From Mesorhizobium prunaredense (GTDB lineage: Bacteria; Pseudomonadota; Alphaproteobacteria; Rhizobiales; Rhizobiaceae), in contig NZ_FTPD01000015.1 in assembly GCF_900156895.1 (NCBI RefSeq), positions 62,001 to 126,000 on the forward strand: DNA of 64,000 nt, written 5' to 3'. This document shows, in pieces, positions 36,366 to 45,377 of the stretch (position 1 is the stretch's first letter; every line of letters starts with the position of its first letter). A program made the position numbers and the translations under genes. The notes beneath the pieces were generated by a model, which saw only the letters and a program-made list of their open reading frames with translations, was not told the DNA's origin and searched no databases.

Positions 36366-36623
36366 ATGTTCAGACTTGTTTTGGCGACAGGCGTCGTAGT
36401 TCTCTTTTTCGGTGAACCGGCCCTTGCCGCAGACGGAAGTCCGTTGCCGCCGCAGAATGCCAGGAAACTGTCGGAAATAATCGCCAAGGTCGAGCAACGC
36501 GACGACTTTCGCTATGTCGACGAGGTCGCCTGGGACAGCGGCGCCTACACCGTTACTTATTACACGACCGACAAGGCGAAGGTCGAAATCACCTACGATC
36601 CGGTGACAGCCGAGCCAAAATAG
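36366..36623 (+). CDS. Small exported PepSY-like protein
   Basis: An 85-residue protein with a signal peptide (GEPALAADG, about residue 22) and a compact mature domain: LSEIIAKVEQRDDFRYVDEV followed by a strand-rich YTVTYYTTDKAKVEITYDPV. This matches short single-domain PepSY-type proteins of the periplasm, thought to inhibit proteases or bind ligands. The ATG follows GTGAGGGAAAGCC. It is 128 bases after the ATPase gene and is probably separate from that operon. Confidence 0.75.
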   Translation: MFRLVLATGVVVLFFGEPALAADGSPLPPQNARKLSEIIAKVEQRDDFRYVDEVAWDSGAYTVTYYTTDKAKVEITYDPVTAEPK

Positions 36624-36713
36624 ATCGCCCCTCCAGGCAATCCGTGCCCAGCTCGGCGACGCTCATGGCGGCGCGGCCGGGTTCCGACACCCGCTCTCCC
36701 TGCGTTAGCGTCC

Positions 36714-38609
36714 TCAGCTCGCCGGCGAGCGCACTGTTTCCGTGCTGTCGAGCGCCTGCTGCAGCCGCGTGTCGCGGTCGTAGACGTCGCTGAAATATTC
36801 GACTTTGCCGGACATATCAGGCCAGGCGGTGAAATAGGCGACATAGACCGGGATCGTGCGCGCGACCTTTTCGGTCGCATGTCCGTGCTTCAGCTTCTCC
36901 GCGATATAGTCGACCGAGGTGCCGAGCACGGCGGCCGCCATGCCGCGCGGATCCTGCAGGCGAACGCAGCCATGGCTGAGCGCGCGCATGTCACGCTGGA
37001 AAAACGTCTTTTGCGGCGTGTCGTGCATGTAGATTGCGTGCTTGTTGGGGAACAGGATCTTCAGTTCGCCCAGCGCATTGGCCTCGCTCGGCAGCTGGCG
37101 CACGCCATAAGGTAGCTTCGCGCCATAGGCGCCCCAATTGACCGAGGAGGAGGGAATGCGTTTGCCGCGCGCGTTGACCACTTCATAGCCGGCGCGGTCG
37201 AGATAGCCGGGATCCCTGCGCAGCCGGGGCAGCATCTCGTTGACGAGGATCGACTGCGGCACGCCCCAATAGGGGTGGAAGTCGACCTGCTCGAGCTGAT
37301 CGTAGAAGAAGGAAGTCTGGTTGGTGGTCTTGCCGATGACGACGCGGGTCTTCAGCTTCTCCTCGCCGTTCTCGATGTAGCTCGCGGTAAAGGCAGGCTG
37401 GTTGATGAAGACACGCGGGCTGCCGAGATCGGATGGCAGCCAGCGCAACTCTTCCAGCGCGACCTGCACCTTTTGAATCTTGTCGGCCTTGGACGTCCCG
37501 ACCAGCGCCGCGACGGTCCGCGGACCGATGACGCCGTCGCCCTTCATGCCAGCCTTTTTCTGCACCGCCTTGATGACCGGCACCAGTTCCGGGGCATAGA
37601 CCTCGCTGGTGGCGAGCCTGGCCAATATCTCGCCATAGGCGCCGCCCATCTCGTCGTCGAGATTGCGCGCTATCTTCGTCAGAAGCTTCGGCAGTTCGGG
37701 GCTGGTCTCCCCCGGCTTCAGCAACAGCTTGGGATCGACGACGATCTCGTCGTCGGCGCTGGCCTGAAGTGATTCCAGTTCGACGCGCAGCGCCTGATAT
37801 TCGGCGTTCTGCGGATGCCGTGATTCGAGATAGGTGCGCACTTGCTGGGTGCGCGTCAGCGTTTTCAGCACGCCTTCCATGTCGAGCGGCTTGACCGGGA
37901 AATCATAGTAGCCGGTGATGCGATTGGGATCGACGCGGCCGCTTTGCGCGTCGTGGACATAGCGCAAGACGCGCGCTGACAGCGCCATCTCGAAGCGGAC
38001 GAGCTCCTTCAGCCGCGCATCGGCGCTGCCGGTCGACGCGCCGGCGGCAGGCACTTCAACCGTATAGTCGGCTGGCGTGAGGCCATAGCTCGTCGCCTCG
38101 CCAAGCACCCGCACCGCATCTTGCGCGCGGCTGTTGGCACTGGCTCCCGTCACCCAGATGAAATCTGGATTGGCCGAGTAATAGACGACGAGCGCCTTGG
38201 CGATGTCCTTCTCGGCGTAGAGTTCGTAGTCATCCAGTCCGGCAATGGCTTGGCGGAAGGCAGCGCCGGTGGCGGAAGATGGCTGGAATGCGGCGTCCTG
38301 TGGCATTGCCGGCTCCGGCGCTGCCGTTAGCGTCGAGAAGTCGACGCGCACGAGCGGATCGCTCTTGTAGGTGTAATAGGACGGGCTGCGGATCCGAGAG
38401 GCAGCGGGCGCTGCTGCATATGGCTTGTATTTCGGCTTCTGCCTTGATGGCGGCAGGGGGAAATCACCTCGCGGTGAATGCCTGACACCACCGCCGCCGA
38501 AGAGCCTCTCGAAAAACCCTTGCGCGTCTGCCTGCGGCACGCCGAAGGCCAGCATTGCCGCGACTGCCGCAAGCGGCATCACGGTGGCTTTGTTTCCGAG
38601 GAATTTCAT
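36714..38609 (-). CDS. L,D-transpeptidase of the YcbB (LdtD) type
   Basis: A 631-residue exported enzyme that makes 3-3 crosslinks in peptidoglycan or attaches proteins to it. It has a signal peptide (GVPQADAQG), a middle peptidoglycan-binding domain (AVQKKAGMKGDGVIGPRTVA), and the YkuD catalytic domain with HDTPQKTFFQRDMRALSHGC; the catalytic cysteine is about residue 548 in SHGCVRL. The start at 38609 puts the signal peptide at the N-terminus; the frame extends 20 codons upstream with no signal character. Transcribed alone, with a long AT-rich upstream region. Confidence 0.93.
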   Translation of the reverse strand: MKFLGNKATVMPLAAVAAMLAFGVPQADAQGFFERLFGGGGVRHSPRGDFPLPPSRQKPKYKPYAAAPAASRIRSPSYYTYKSDPLVRVDFSTLTAAPEPAMPQDAAFQPSSATGAAFRQAIAGLDDYELYAEKDIAKALVVYYSANPDFIWVTGASANSRAQDAVRVLGEATSYGLTPADYTVEVPAAGASTGSADARLKELVRFEMALSARVLRYVHDAQSGRVDPNRITGYYDFPVKPLDMEGVLKTLTRTQQVRTYLESRHPQNAEYQALRVELESLQASADDEIVVDPKLLLKPGETSPELPKLLTKIARNLDDEMGGAYGEILARLATSEVYAPELVPVIKAVQKKAGMKGDGVIGPRTVAALVGTSKADKIQKVQVALEELRWLPSDLGSPRVFINQPAFTASYIENGEEKLKTRVVIGKTTNQTSFFYDQLEQVDFHPYWGVPQSILVNEMLPRLRRDPGYLDRAGYEVVNARGKRIPSSSVNWGAYGAKLPYGVRQLPSEANALGELKILFPNKHAIYMHDTPQKTFFQRDMRALSHGCVRLQDPRGMAAAVLGTSVDYIAEKLKHGHATEKVARTIPVYVAYFTAWPDMSGKVEYFSDVYDRDTRLQQALDSTETVRSPAS

Positions 38610-38785
38610 GGATTCACCCGCTCCGGCTGCAACCGGCTCCCGTTCCGCATCGCTTGACGGTCTCGCCACCGCATCATGGATGTAGGGCGCGACTACACCG
38701 ATTCATACTGATTTCGTTAAGCTTTCATAAATTTCAGAAGGTCTGTTGCAGAACAGTTTCACAACGCCGTGACAACTAAAGCGAA

Positions 38786-39269
38786 TTGGGCCCGCTCCGG
38801 TTCCGGGAAACAGCGCCCAGGTCGGGCGTTGCCGTCAGCTACTACCTGCAACAACGCGGCTGCGCGCACCATGTTCTGGAGCGAGGCCGTATCGGAGAGA
38901 CATGCCGAACGCAGCGCTGGGACGCCTTCCGGCTGAACTCGACGAGCATCCGCACCATACTGCCCGTTGATTCCTACGATGGCGCCGATCCGTGGGGTGA
39001 TAACGCACCACGAATTCGTCGCTTACCTGGAAGGCCATGTTGACCGGCACCGATTGCCGGTGCGCACCGGAGTGGCGGTTGAGCAGCTGAATCGAGAAGA
39101 CGGAGCCTACCGAGTCACGACTGATCGCGAGACGCTTCTGGCCTGCACGGTCGTGATTGCAACCGGCAGCCAGAGCCGCCAGATCCGGCCGCCTTGGTCG
39201 ACCGACTTGCCGACGGCAGTTCGCCAGGTCGATTCCCCTGCCTATCGCGACCCGTGGACGACTTCTTGA
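38786..39269 (+). pseudogene. Decayed flavin-containing monooxygenase (NAD(P)/FAD oxidoreductase)
   Basis: Two overlapping frames together read as the N-terminal third of a flavin monooxygenase. Frame one (about 38830-39000) gives GVAVSYYLQQRGCAHHVLER, GRIGETCRTQRWDAFRLNST and YDGADPWG. A shift near 38995 moves to frame two (to 39269), giving HHEFVAYLEGHVDRHRLPVR, then VVIATGSQSRQIRPPW and PAYRDPW. The FAD glycine motif just upstream is out of frame. The gene then stops where a functional enzyme would continue for about 250 residues. Not functional. Confidence 0.75.
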
Positions 39270-39355
39270 ATCGCATCGTAACCGTCGTCCGGGTTGGTGA
39301 AAAGCGGCCAGTCATGGACAACCCATTCATTCGGCGCATCCCGCCCTTCCGCTAA
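39254..39355 (+). pseudogene. Orphan C-terminal coding fragment
   Basis: A 33-codon frame reading VDDFLNRIVTVVRVGEKRPV and ending IRRIPPFR with a stop. It looks like the natural C-terminus of a protein but has no body; it directly follows and overlaps the broken monooxygenase. Family not recognised. Supports deletion of intervening DNA at this site. Confidence 0.35.
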
Positions 39356-39431
39356 GTCCAGCTAACTTCCTTGGCGATATCGGGCGGCTCTTCGGCACGG
39401 CGCGACCCTGCCGCCCTGCCCCAAAGCACAA

Positions 39432-39452
39432 CAAGGCCCGCGCGGGGCCTTG
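39432..39452 (-). terminator. Terminator of the ribose-class ABC operon
   Basis: Arms CAAGGCCC and GGGCCTTG around loop GCGCG. Read on the minus strand it lies 36 bases after the stop of the binding-protein gene and is followed by a T-rich stretch (TTGTGCTTTGG). Confidence 0.7.
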
Positions 39453-39487
39453 CCATGTCAACCCTTGTGTTTGGGCGCGATCGTCCG

Positions 39488-40477
39488 TCAGTTACCCATC
39501 ATCTGCTTGGCATTTTCGGCCGTAATCGCAATCGTGTCGACCGTCACCGTCGGCTCCACCGACGAGGCGCAGTCGAGCAGGATCGACTTCGCCATTTCGA
39601 TCGCCTCCTTGCCGCCGGTCGGATAGGTGAAGGTCGCCGCCCAGTCGCCCTTGGCCACGGCCTCGATACCCCCGGCCGGGCCCGGCAGGCCGTCGGTGCC
39701 GATGATCTTGACTTCTTTACCAGCGCCCTTGGCGGCGAGCAGTGCGCCGGCCGCCATCATGTCGTTGCTGGCATAGAGCACCTTGATGTCGGGATGCGCC
39801 TGCAGCATGGCGGAGAAGGCGGTCTGCGCCTTGTCCGGCAGCCAGTCGGCGGCCTGCTCGGCCACTACCTGGATCTTCGAATTCTCCTTCACCCCGTCCT
39901 TGAAGCCGTTCAGCCGCTCGACGGCGGGCGTCGAGCTCGGCAGGCCTTGCAGAACCGCCGCCTCGCCGCCATCCGGCAGCAGGGTCTTGGCGGTGTATTT
40001 GCCGGCCTCCATGGCGATCTTGTAATTGTCGCCGCCGATAAAGGCCGTGTAGTCCTTGCCGGGATCGCCGATCGTCTTGCGGTCGAGTTCGATCACCGGG
40101 ATGCCGGCATCCATGGCGCGCTTCACCGCGGGCGTCAGCGGTGCCGCCTCGAAGGGCGAGATCAGCAGAATATCCACTTTCTGGGTGATGAAGTTGTCGA
40201 CCTGCGAAGTCTGCGTGTTGACGTTGCCGGCGCCATCGGCGATCTGCAGCGTGAACTGCGGCACGGCCTTCACCGCCGCGGTCAGCTCGTCATTGACATG
40301 CTGGCGATAGGGCTCGGCATTGTTCGCCTGCGAAAAGCCGATGATGAACTGGCCGTCCTTGGCGCAGGCCTTGACCATCGGGTCGGCGGCATCTGCGGTG
40401 CCTGCCATGCACAGGCACGTACTGGTGAGTAGTCCAAGCTGCCAGGCACGCCTTGATCCTCGTTCTATGGTTCTCAT
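39488..40477 (-). CDS. Ribose-class sugar ABC transporter substrate-binding protein
   Basis: A 329-residue exported protein with signal peptide (AGTADAADP, about residue 30). It belongs to the periplasmic-binding-protein family 4/LacI-like group: IIGFSQANNAEPYRQHVNDE, VDILLISPFEAAPLTPAVKR, VIELDRKTIG, and a late YASNDMMAAGALLAAKGAGK. Ligands in this class are ribose, galactose, xylose and related sugars or polyols; the exact sugar is not evident. Last gene of the lacI-ATPase-permease-binding protein operon on the minus strand. Confidence 0.93.
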   Translation of the reverse strand: MRTIERGSRRAWQLGLLTSTCLCMAGTADAADPMVKACAKDGQFIIGFSQANNAEPYRQHVNDELTAAVKAVPQFTLQIADGAGNVNTQTSQVDNFITQKVDILLISPFEAAPLTPAVKRAMDAGIPVIELDRKTIGDPGKDYTAFIGGDNYKIAMEAGKYTAKTLLPDGGEAAVLQGLPSSTPAVERLNGFKDGVKENSKIQVVAEQAADWLPDKAQTAFSAMLQAHPDIKVLYASNDMMAAGALLAAKGAGKEVKIIGTDGLPGPAGGIEAVAKGDWAATFTYPTGGKEAIEMAKSILLDCASSVEPTVTVDTIAITAENAKQMMGN

Positions 40478-40554
40478 GCTCGCTCTCCTCCTCGTCGGGC
40501 CGCAGCGGCCGGACCTTGGTTTCTAACGCCTTCCACTTGCCTGCCGCCTGGCTG

Positions 40555-41607
40555 CTACCTGCCCAAGCCCTCGCGGCGGCGAACGAGGGATTGAAGCACT
40601 GCCGCCAGCACGATGATCGCGGCGGTCGCGAGCAACTGCATGGCTGGCGTGATGTTGTTGAGCTGAAGGATGTTGGCCAGCGCGCCGAGCATGATGGTGC
40701 CGGCCACGGTGCCGACCATCGAGCCTGCGCCGCCGAACAGGCTGGTGCCGCCGATGACCACGGCTGCGATTGCCGTCAGTTCATAGCCCATGCCGTCATT
40801 GGCGCTGCCGAAATTGAACTGACCGGCATGAACGATGCCAGCAAGTGCGGAGGCAAAGCCGGTGATGGCATAGACTGATATCTTGACCATCGAGACCGGC
40901 ACGCCGGAAATGCGCGCGGCACGCTCGTTGCCGCCGACGGCAAAGACGTAGCGGCCGAAGCGCGTCGTGTTCAGCACCACGGTGGCGATCGCGGCGAAGG
41001 CGATGAACACGATGGTGGCCACCGGCACGGTGTTGTTGAACAGACGCTCGCCCAGCACAGAGAAGACCGGCGGCGCCAGACCTGGCCCATCTCCATAGGA
41101 GATGTTGATGTACTGATTGCCCGAAACAACCAGCGCCAGGCCGCGCGCCGCCTGCAGGCCGGCCAGCGTGACGATGAACGGCTCCAGCCGGAAGCGGCTG
41201 GAGATGGTGCCCTGGATCATGCCGAAGGCGGTGCCTATCATCAGCACGGCAAGGATGGTGGGAACAAGCCCGAAGCCGCCGGAGATCATCATCGTCGCGG
41301 TGACGACGCTGGAAAGGCCAAGCACGGCGCCGACCGAAAGATCGATGCCCGCGGTTATGATGACGAAGGTCATGCCGATGGCAATGATGCCGGTCTCCGA
41401 CACGGCGCGAACGATGTTGGCGATGTTGTCGGGCGCAAGGAACAGGATCTCGCCATGGCGCCTCGGCGAGAAGATGATGCCGCCGATCGCCACCAGCACC
41501 AGGCCGATCAGGCTCTGGAAGCGCACGATCAAAGCGAGCGGATCCCGATGCACGGGTGCCGCCGCCACTACCGGTCCGCCTGCAACCGAAGTCGATTCTT
41601 CAGACAT
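40555..41607 (-). CDS. Ribose-class ABC transporter permease (RbsC type)
   Basis: A 350-residue permease with about ten helices and family signatures TFVIITAGIDLSVGAVLGLS near residue 85 and GVPVSMVKISVYAITGFASA near 235, plus GGTSLFGGAGSMVGTVAG. The start at 41607 (MSEESTSVAG) overlaps the stop of the ATPase gene as ATGA, supporting coupled translation; the frame extends upstream within the ATPase gene. Forms the homodimeric sugar channel. Confidence 0.93.
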   Translation of the reverse strand: MSEESTSVAGGPVVAAAPVHRDPLALIVRFQSLIGLVLVAIGGIIFSPRRHGEILFLAPDNIANIVRAVSETGIIAIGMTFVIITAGIDLSVGAVLGLSSVVTATMMISGGFGLVPTILAVLMIGTAFGMIQGTISSRFRLEPFIVTLAGLQAARGLALVVSGNQYINISYGDGPGLAPPVFSVLGERLFNNTVPVATIVFIAFAAIATVVLNTTRFGRYVFAVGGNERAARISGVPVSMVKISVYAITGFASALAGIVHAGQFNFGSANDGMGYELTAIAAVVIGGTSLFGGAGSMVGTVAGTIMLGALANILQLNNITPAMQLLATAAIIVLAAVLQSLVRRREGLGR

Positions 41608-43124
41608 CAGGCCTCCCTGCCGTTTGCCGCGGCCAGCACCGTGTGCTCGTCGACGCTGCCGATGAATTCCGCCACATTGCGCCCCTGGCGCAGCACCACG
41701 ATCCGGTCGCAAAGGCCGATCAGCTCCGGCATTTCGCTAGAGGCGACCAGAACGCCGAGGCCTTGGGCGGCCAGTTGCCTCAGCCGCGTATAGATCTCGC
41801 CCTTGGCGCCGACATCGACACCGCGCGTCGGTTCGTCGAGCAGCAGCAGACGCGGATTGCCAAGGATTTCCTTAGCCAGCACCACCTTCTGCTGGTTGCC
41901 ACCCGAAAGCGCGCCGACGGCGATGTCGGGATTCTTCGGCCTGATGTCGAACTGGCCGAAGGATTGTCTCACCGCGTCGGCCTGCCGGCGCGGCGACATC
42001 AGGCCGGCCGGCGAGATGCGGCGGATCACCGACATGACCAGATTGAGGCCGACCGCCATCCTCAGCATCAGGCCGCTGCCGCGACGGTCGTCCGTGACGA
42101 AGGCGATGCCGGCCGCGCGCGCCGCCCTGATCGAATTGAGCTTCACCGGACGGCCGCCGATGGCGACGTCGCCCTCCCAGTGGCCGGAGAGGCCGGTGCC
42201 GTAAAGCGCGCTGAGAAGCTCGGACCGCCCGGCCCCCATGATGCCGGCCAGCCCGACGATCTCGCCTTCATGCACGTCGAGCGAAAGCCCTGTCGGGGCC
42301 TGCCAGCCGGCACTGTCGCGCGCCAGCCTGAAGCTGGCGTCGCGCAGGCTGAGCAGCGCCTTGCCGGCGCACCTGGCGCGCTTGGGGTAGAGTTCGTCCA
42401 GCGGCCTGCCGACCAGCAGCCGTACCAGCTCGGCTTGCGGCGCGTGCGGCTCGGTGATGCCGGCGACGCGCCCGTCGCGCATCACCGTCACCCGGTCGGC
42501 GATCTCAGGCACTTCCTCCAGGCGATGTGAGATATAGACGATGCCGACGCCGCTGGTGGCGAGCTTGCGCATGACCTCGAACAGCCTTTCGACCTCGCCC
42601 ACCGTCAGGGCCGCCGTCGGCTCATCCATGATCAGCATCCGCGAGGCGTAGGACAGCGCCTTGACGATGGCCACGACCTGGCGCTGGCCGATCGAGAGAT
42701 CGGCGACCAGTCGTGCCGGGTCGATGGCCAGTTCGATCGCTTCCAGCCGCCTGCGGGCCTCGCGGCGCATCGCCGGCGCGTCGAGGAAACCGCCTGGGCG
42801 CATCAGTTCGCGGCCAAGGAAGAGGTTCGACGCCACATCGAGCGTCGGTACGAGATCGAGCTCCTGGAAGATGGTCGCAATGCCGGCCGCCTGCGCTTCG
42901 CGCGGATTGCTGAAGCGCACCGGCTTGCCGTCTATCTCTATCGTGCCTTCGTCCGCCGCGTAGACGCCCGACAACAGGTTCATCAATGTCGACTTGCCGG
43001 CGCCGTTCTCACCGAGAAGGGCGTGGATTTCGCCTGCCTTGAGGTCGAAATCGACGCCACGCAGCGCCTGGACGCCGCCGAAACGCTTGACTGCGCCGGT
43101 GACCGACAGAAGCGGCGCGCTCAT
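41607..43124 (-). CDS. Sugar ABC transporter ATP-binding protein, tandem-domain (RbsA type)
   Basis: A 505-residue protein with two ATPase domains. Domain one has Walker A GENGAGKSTLMNLLSG, signature LSIGQRQVVAIVKAL and Walker B MLIMDEPTAALT. Domain two has the degenerate loop GIMGAGRSELLSAL, signature LSGGNQQKVVLAKE and LLLLDEPTRGVD. It powers the RbsC-type permease. The start (MSAPLLSVTG) overlaps the stop of the lacI-type regulator by 4 bases. Confidence 0.94.
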   Translation of the reverse strand: MSAPLLSVTGAVKRFGGVQALRGVDFDLKAGEIHALLGENGAGKSTLMNLLSGVYAADEGTIEIDGKPVRFSNPREAQAAGIATIFQELDLVPTLDVASNLFLGRELMRPGGFLDAPAMRREARRRLEAIELAIDPARLVADLSIGQRQVVAIVKALSYASRMLIMDEPTAALTVGEVERLFEVMRKLATSGVGIVYISHRLEEVPEIADRVTVMRDGRVAGITEPHAPQAELVRLLVGRPLDELYPKRARCAGKALLSLRDASFRLARDSAGWQAPTGLSLDVHEGEIVGLAGIMGAGRSELLSALYGTGLSGHWEGDVAIGGRPVKLNSIRAARAAGIAFVTDDRRGSGLMLRMAVGLNLVMSVIRRISPAGLMSPRRQADAVRQSFGQFDIRPKNPDIAVGALSGGNQQKVVLAKEILGNPRLLLLDEPTRGVDVGAKGEIYTRLRQLAAQGLGVLVASSEMPELIGLCDRIVVLRQGRNVAEFIGSVDEHTVLAAANGREA

Positions 43125-44119
43125 CGTGGGCTCCCGCAAGATGCGCGGGCATGGAGCGTGGCGTGGAGCCGCACGGCGCGTGGCTCGGCGGCGGTAGATG
43201 CAATACGGGCGATGAGCAAGGCGGCCGCCTGCCGGCCGATCTCGGCGCAAGGCTGGGCCACCAGCGTCAGCCGAGGCTCGAAACAGTCAGCCCATTCGAA
43301 GTCGTCGAAGCCGGCGAGTGAGAGATCGCCCGGTATCGCCAGGCCAATTTCGCGGATCGCGCGGACTGCTCCGATCGTCGTCATGTTGTTGCCGGTAACC
43401 AAGGCCGTGGGCGGCGAAGGCAACGAGAGTATGGCGCGGGTCGATGCCGTCGCGGCCGCAGTATCGACGTTCCCGGCAGACAAATAGCGCGGCAGGCAGT
43501 CAAGTCCGTTAGCGGCCATGGCCGACCGGAATGCCTCGATGCGCTCGCGGGTCGTCGCCAGCCCCGGCTGGCCGGCGACGAAGCCGATGCGCTTGTGGCC
43601 GAAGGAGGCGACGTGATCGATAAGCGCCCGCATCGCCGAATGGTTCTCGACGCCGATCTGGTCGAAGCGCTCGTCGGCGAAGCGGTCGATCAAGACGCAA
43701 GGCAGCTTCTTCTCGGCCAGATAGTCGATCGCCCGCTGCGGCGCGCCCGATGGCGCCAGGATGACGCCGTCAACCCGCCGCTGATGGAAGGCTTGAACCA
43801 CCGAAAGCTCGCGATCGGGGTCGTCCTGGGTGTCGGACAGGAAAACCATGAGGCCAAGACGCGCGCATTCGGCCTCGACCGCGCAGATGATGTCGGTGAA
43901 ATAGGGATTGGAAATTGCCGAGATTGCCAGGCCGACGCTGTTGGTAATCGAGACCTTAAGCGACCGCGCCAGTTCATTGGGCAGATAGCCCATCGCCGAA
44001 ATCGCATCATTGATGAGCTTCGCCTTCTCGGGCGATACGAAACGGGTGCGATTGACGACATGCGACACGGTCGAAACCGACACCCCCGCGCGGCGCGCCA
44101 CTTCAGCCATTGTCGGCAT
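43121..44119 (-). CDS. LacI family transcriptional repressor of the downstream sugar operon
   Basis: A 332-residue regulator with an N-terminal LacI helix-turn-helix (MAEVARRAGVSVSTVSHVVN) and a periplasmic-binding-protein-like sensor domain (SNPYFTDIICAVEAECARLG, GVILAPSGAPQRAIDYLAEK, GFDDFEWADCFEPRLTLVAQ). Being the first gene of the operon with 4-base overlap to the ATPase gene, it is expected to control itself and the transporter in response to the transported sugar. A near-perfect 28-base palindrome about 95 bases upstream is the likely operator. Confidence 0.94.
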   Translation of the reverse strand: MPTMAEVARRAGVSVSTVSHVVNRTRFVSPEKAKLINDAISAMGYLPNELARSLKVSITNSVGLAISAISNPYFTDIICAVEAECARLGLMVFLSDTQDDPDRELSVVQAFHQRRVDGVILAPSGAPQRAIDYLAEKKLPCVLIDRFADERFDQIGVENHSAMRALIDHVASFGHKRIGFVAGQPGLATTRERIEAFRSAMAANGLDCLPRYLSAGNVDTAAATASTRAILSLPSPPTALVTGNNMTTIGAVRAIREIGLAIPGDLSLAGFDDFEWADCFEPRLTLVAQPCAEIGRQAAALLIARIASTAAEPRAVRLHATLHARASCGSPR

Positions 44120-44214
44120 TGCTGCTCAAACGGAGTGCTCGCAAGCGTTCCTCCCTATCTGCGTTTCCCGTCCGCTCTGTTCTGATTTGGCGGATTTCAC
44201 GAAACCATAATCGC

Positions 44215-44242
44215 ATCGAAACGTTTGCGCAATCGTTTCGAT
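44215..44242. promoter_or_regulatory. LacI-type operator palindrome upstream of the regulator
   Basis: A 28-base inverted repeat: arms ATCGAAACG and CGTTTCGAT around a central TTGCGCAA core, with 26 of 28 positions symmetric. The central CG-containing core and A/T-flanked arms are typical of LacI-family sites. It lies 96 bases upstream of the lacI-type start, where a promoter would be. Confidence 0.8.
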
Positions 44243-44412
44243 GAGGTTTTTCAGCGTGCTGGAAAACTTCGGTCAGCGGCCGTTTTTGCCAGTTGGACGG
44301 TCGGGGATGGCCGCATGGAAGGTCTTGGCCGGCACGGACGCGGCCTGACAACCCCGACCGTTATGACGGCTGGATTCCCGGTTGGGCCGGGACAAAAACC
44401 AAGATGTTCAGG

Positions 44413-45324
44413 TCAATGCAGCGATACCGGCTGCCGGTGTTCGGCAACGAAGCCGACCGCACGCTCGACCACGCCCCTGTCGGCGAGGATGCGGCGGTGG
44501 CCGAGCCCGTCGGCCCAGTACAGCCGCACATGGTCGCCGGCGCCGGCATAGAGCCTTGCATGGTCGGCGGACACTTCGCGGTCGTCCGGAGCATGGATGA
44601 CCAGCGTTGGCACCGGCGTGCTGGCAAGCTGGCGGTCGCCGGTGAATTCGTGCAGCGGCCGGCCGGCGATGCGTTCGACCCGGTCGGCCATGGCGGCCTG
44701 CGAGCGTGGGCCGACACTGAGCATGCGGCTGAAATCGTTGAAGATCTCCGGCAGCGAACTCGGTGCCGCGATCAGCACCAGCCGCTCGGCCGCGAGCGGC
44801 GGAATGTCCTTGACCGAACCGACGACGGCATTGGCGGCGACGGCACCGCCGAAGGAATGGCCGACGACCGCCACGAACGGGCCGAACCATTCGCCAGTGC
44901 GTCGGGCGGCTTCGACAGCGCTGACCAATGTGAGCCGGCGGCCCTGCGATTGGCCGTGGCCCGGCAGGTCGAGCGAGACAACCTTGTAGCCGGCGTCACG
45001 ATAGGCTTCGATCAGCGTGCGCATATATTCGGTGCGCGAACGCCAGCCATGGATGACGAGCACCGTGCCGGCGGCCCACCTGCCCGGCTCTGGCCTGAAT
45101 TCATGCACCATGACGCAGCCGTTTTTGGTCTTCAGCCGATGATGGCGTGCCTCGGCCATGAAGCCGGCGGCGCGCTCGACGGCGCGTCGCTCGCCGTCGC
45201 TGAGAATTTTGGCGTTCGGCGTGCGGCAGAACAGTTCGAATGCAGCGCGCCCGGTCAGGCGGGGAGCCACGTGTTCGGCGGCGGCAAACACGCCCCGGAT
45301 GACCTTCAATCCAAATGATGCCAT
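44413..45324 (-). CDS. Alpha/beta hydrolase
   Basis: A 303-residue alpha/beta-fold hydrolase. The oxyanion motif LVIHGWRSRTEYM, nucleophile elbow VVGHSFGGAVAAN (Ser in GHSFG), acid residue in VIHAPDDREVS and histidine in DGLGHRRIL form a complete catalytic triad. No signal peptide. Substrate unknown; esterase or lysophospholipase-like. Divergent from a marR-type gene, separated by 47 bases that carry paired palindromes, so it is the probable target of that regulator. Confidence 0.92.
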   Translation of the reverse strand: MASFGLKVIRGVFAAAEHVAPRLTGRAAFELFCRTPNAKILSDGERRAVERAAGFMAEARHHRLKTKNGCVMVHEFRPEPGRWAAGTVLVIHGWRSRTEYMRTLIEAYRDAGYKVVSLDLPGHGQSQGRRLTLVSAVEAARRTGEWFGPFVAVVGHSFGGAVAANAVVGSVKDIPPLAAERLVLIAAPSSLPEIFNDFSRMLSVGPRSQAAMADRVERIAGRPLHEFTGDRQLASTPVPTLVIHAPDDREVSADHARLYAGAGDHVRLYWADGLGHRRILADRGVVERAVGFVAEHRQPVSLH

Positions 45325-45343
45325 AGTGGCGATCCATCCATTC

Positions 45344-45377
45344 GTTCAAGCATGAACATAATAGTTCAAACATGAAC
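45344..45377. promoter_or_regulatory. Pair of MarR-type operator palindromes
   Basis: Two near-identical inverted repeats, GTTCAAGCATGAAC (45344-45357) and GTTCAAACATGAAC (45364-45377), 20 bases apart centre to centre, i.e. two helical turns on one DNA face. The second covers the marR-type start codon. They sit between the divergent hydrolase and regulator genes, which points to control of both. Confidence 0.8.
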
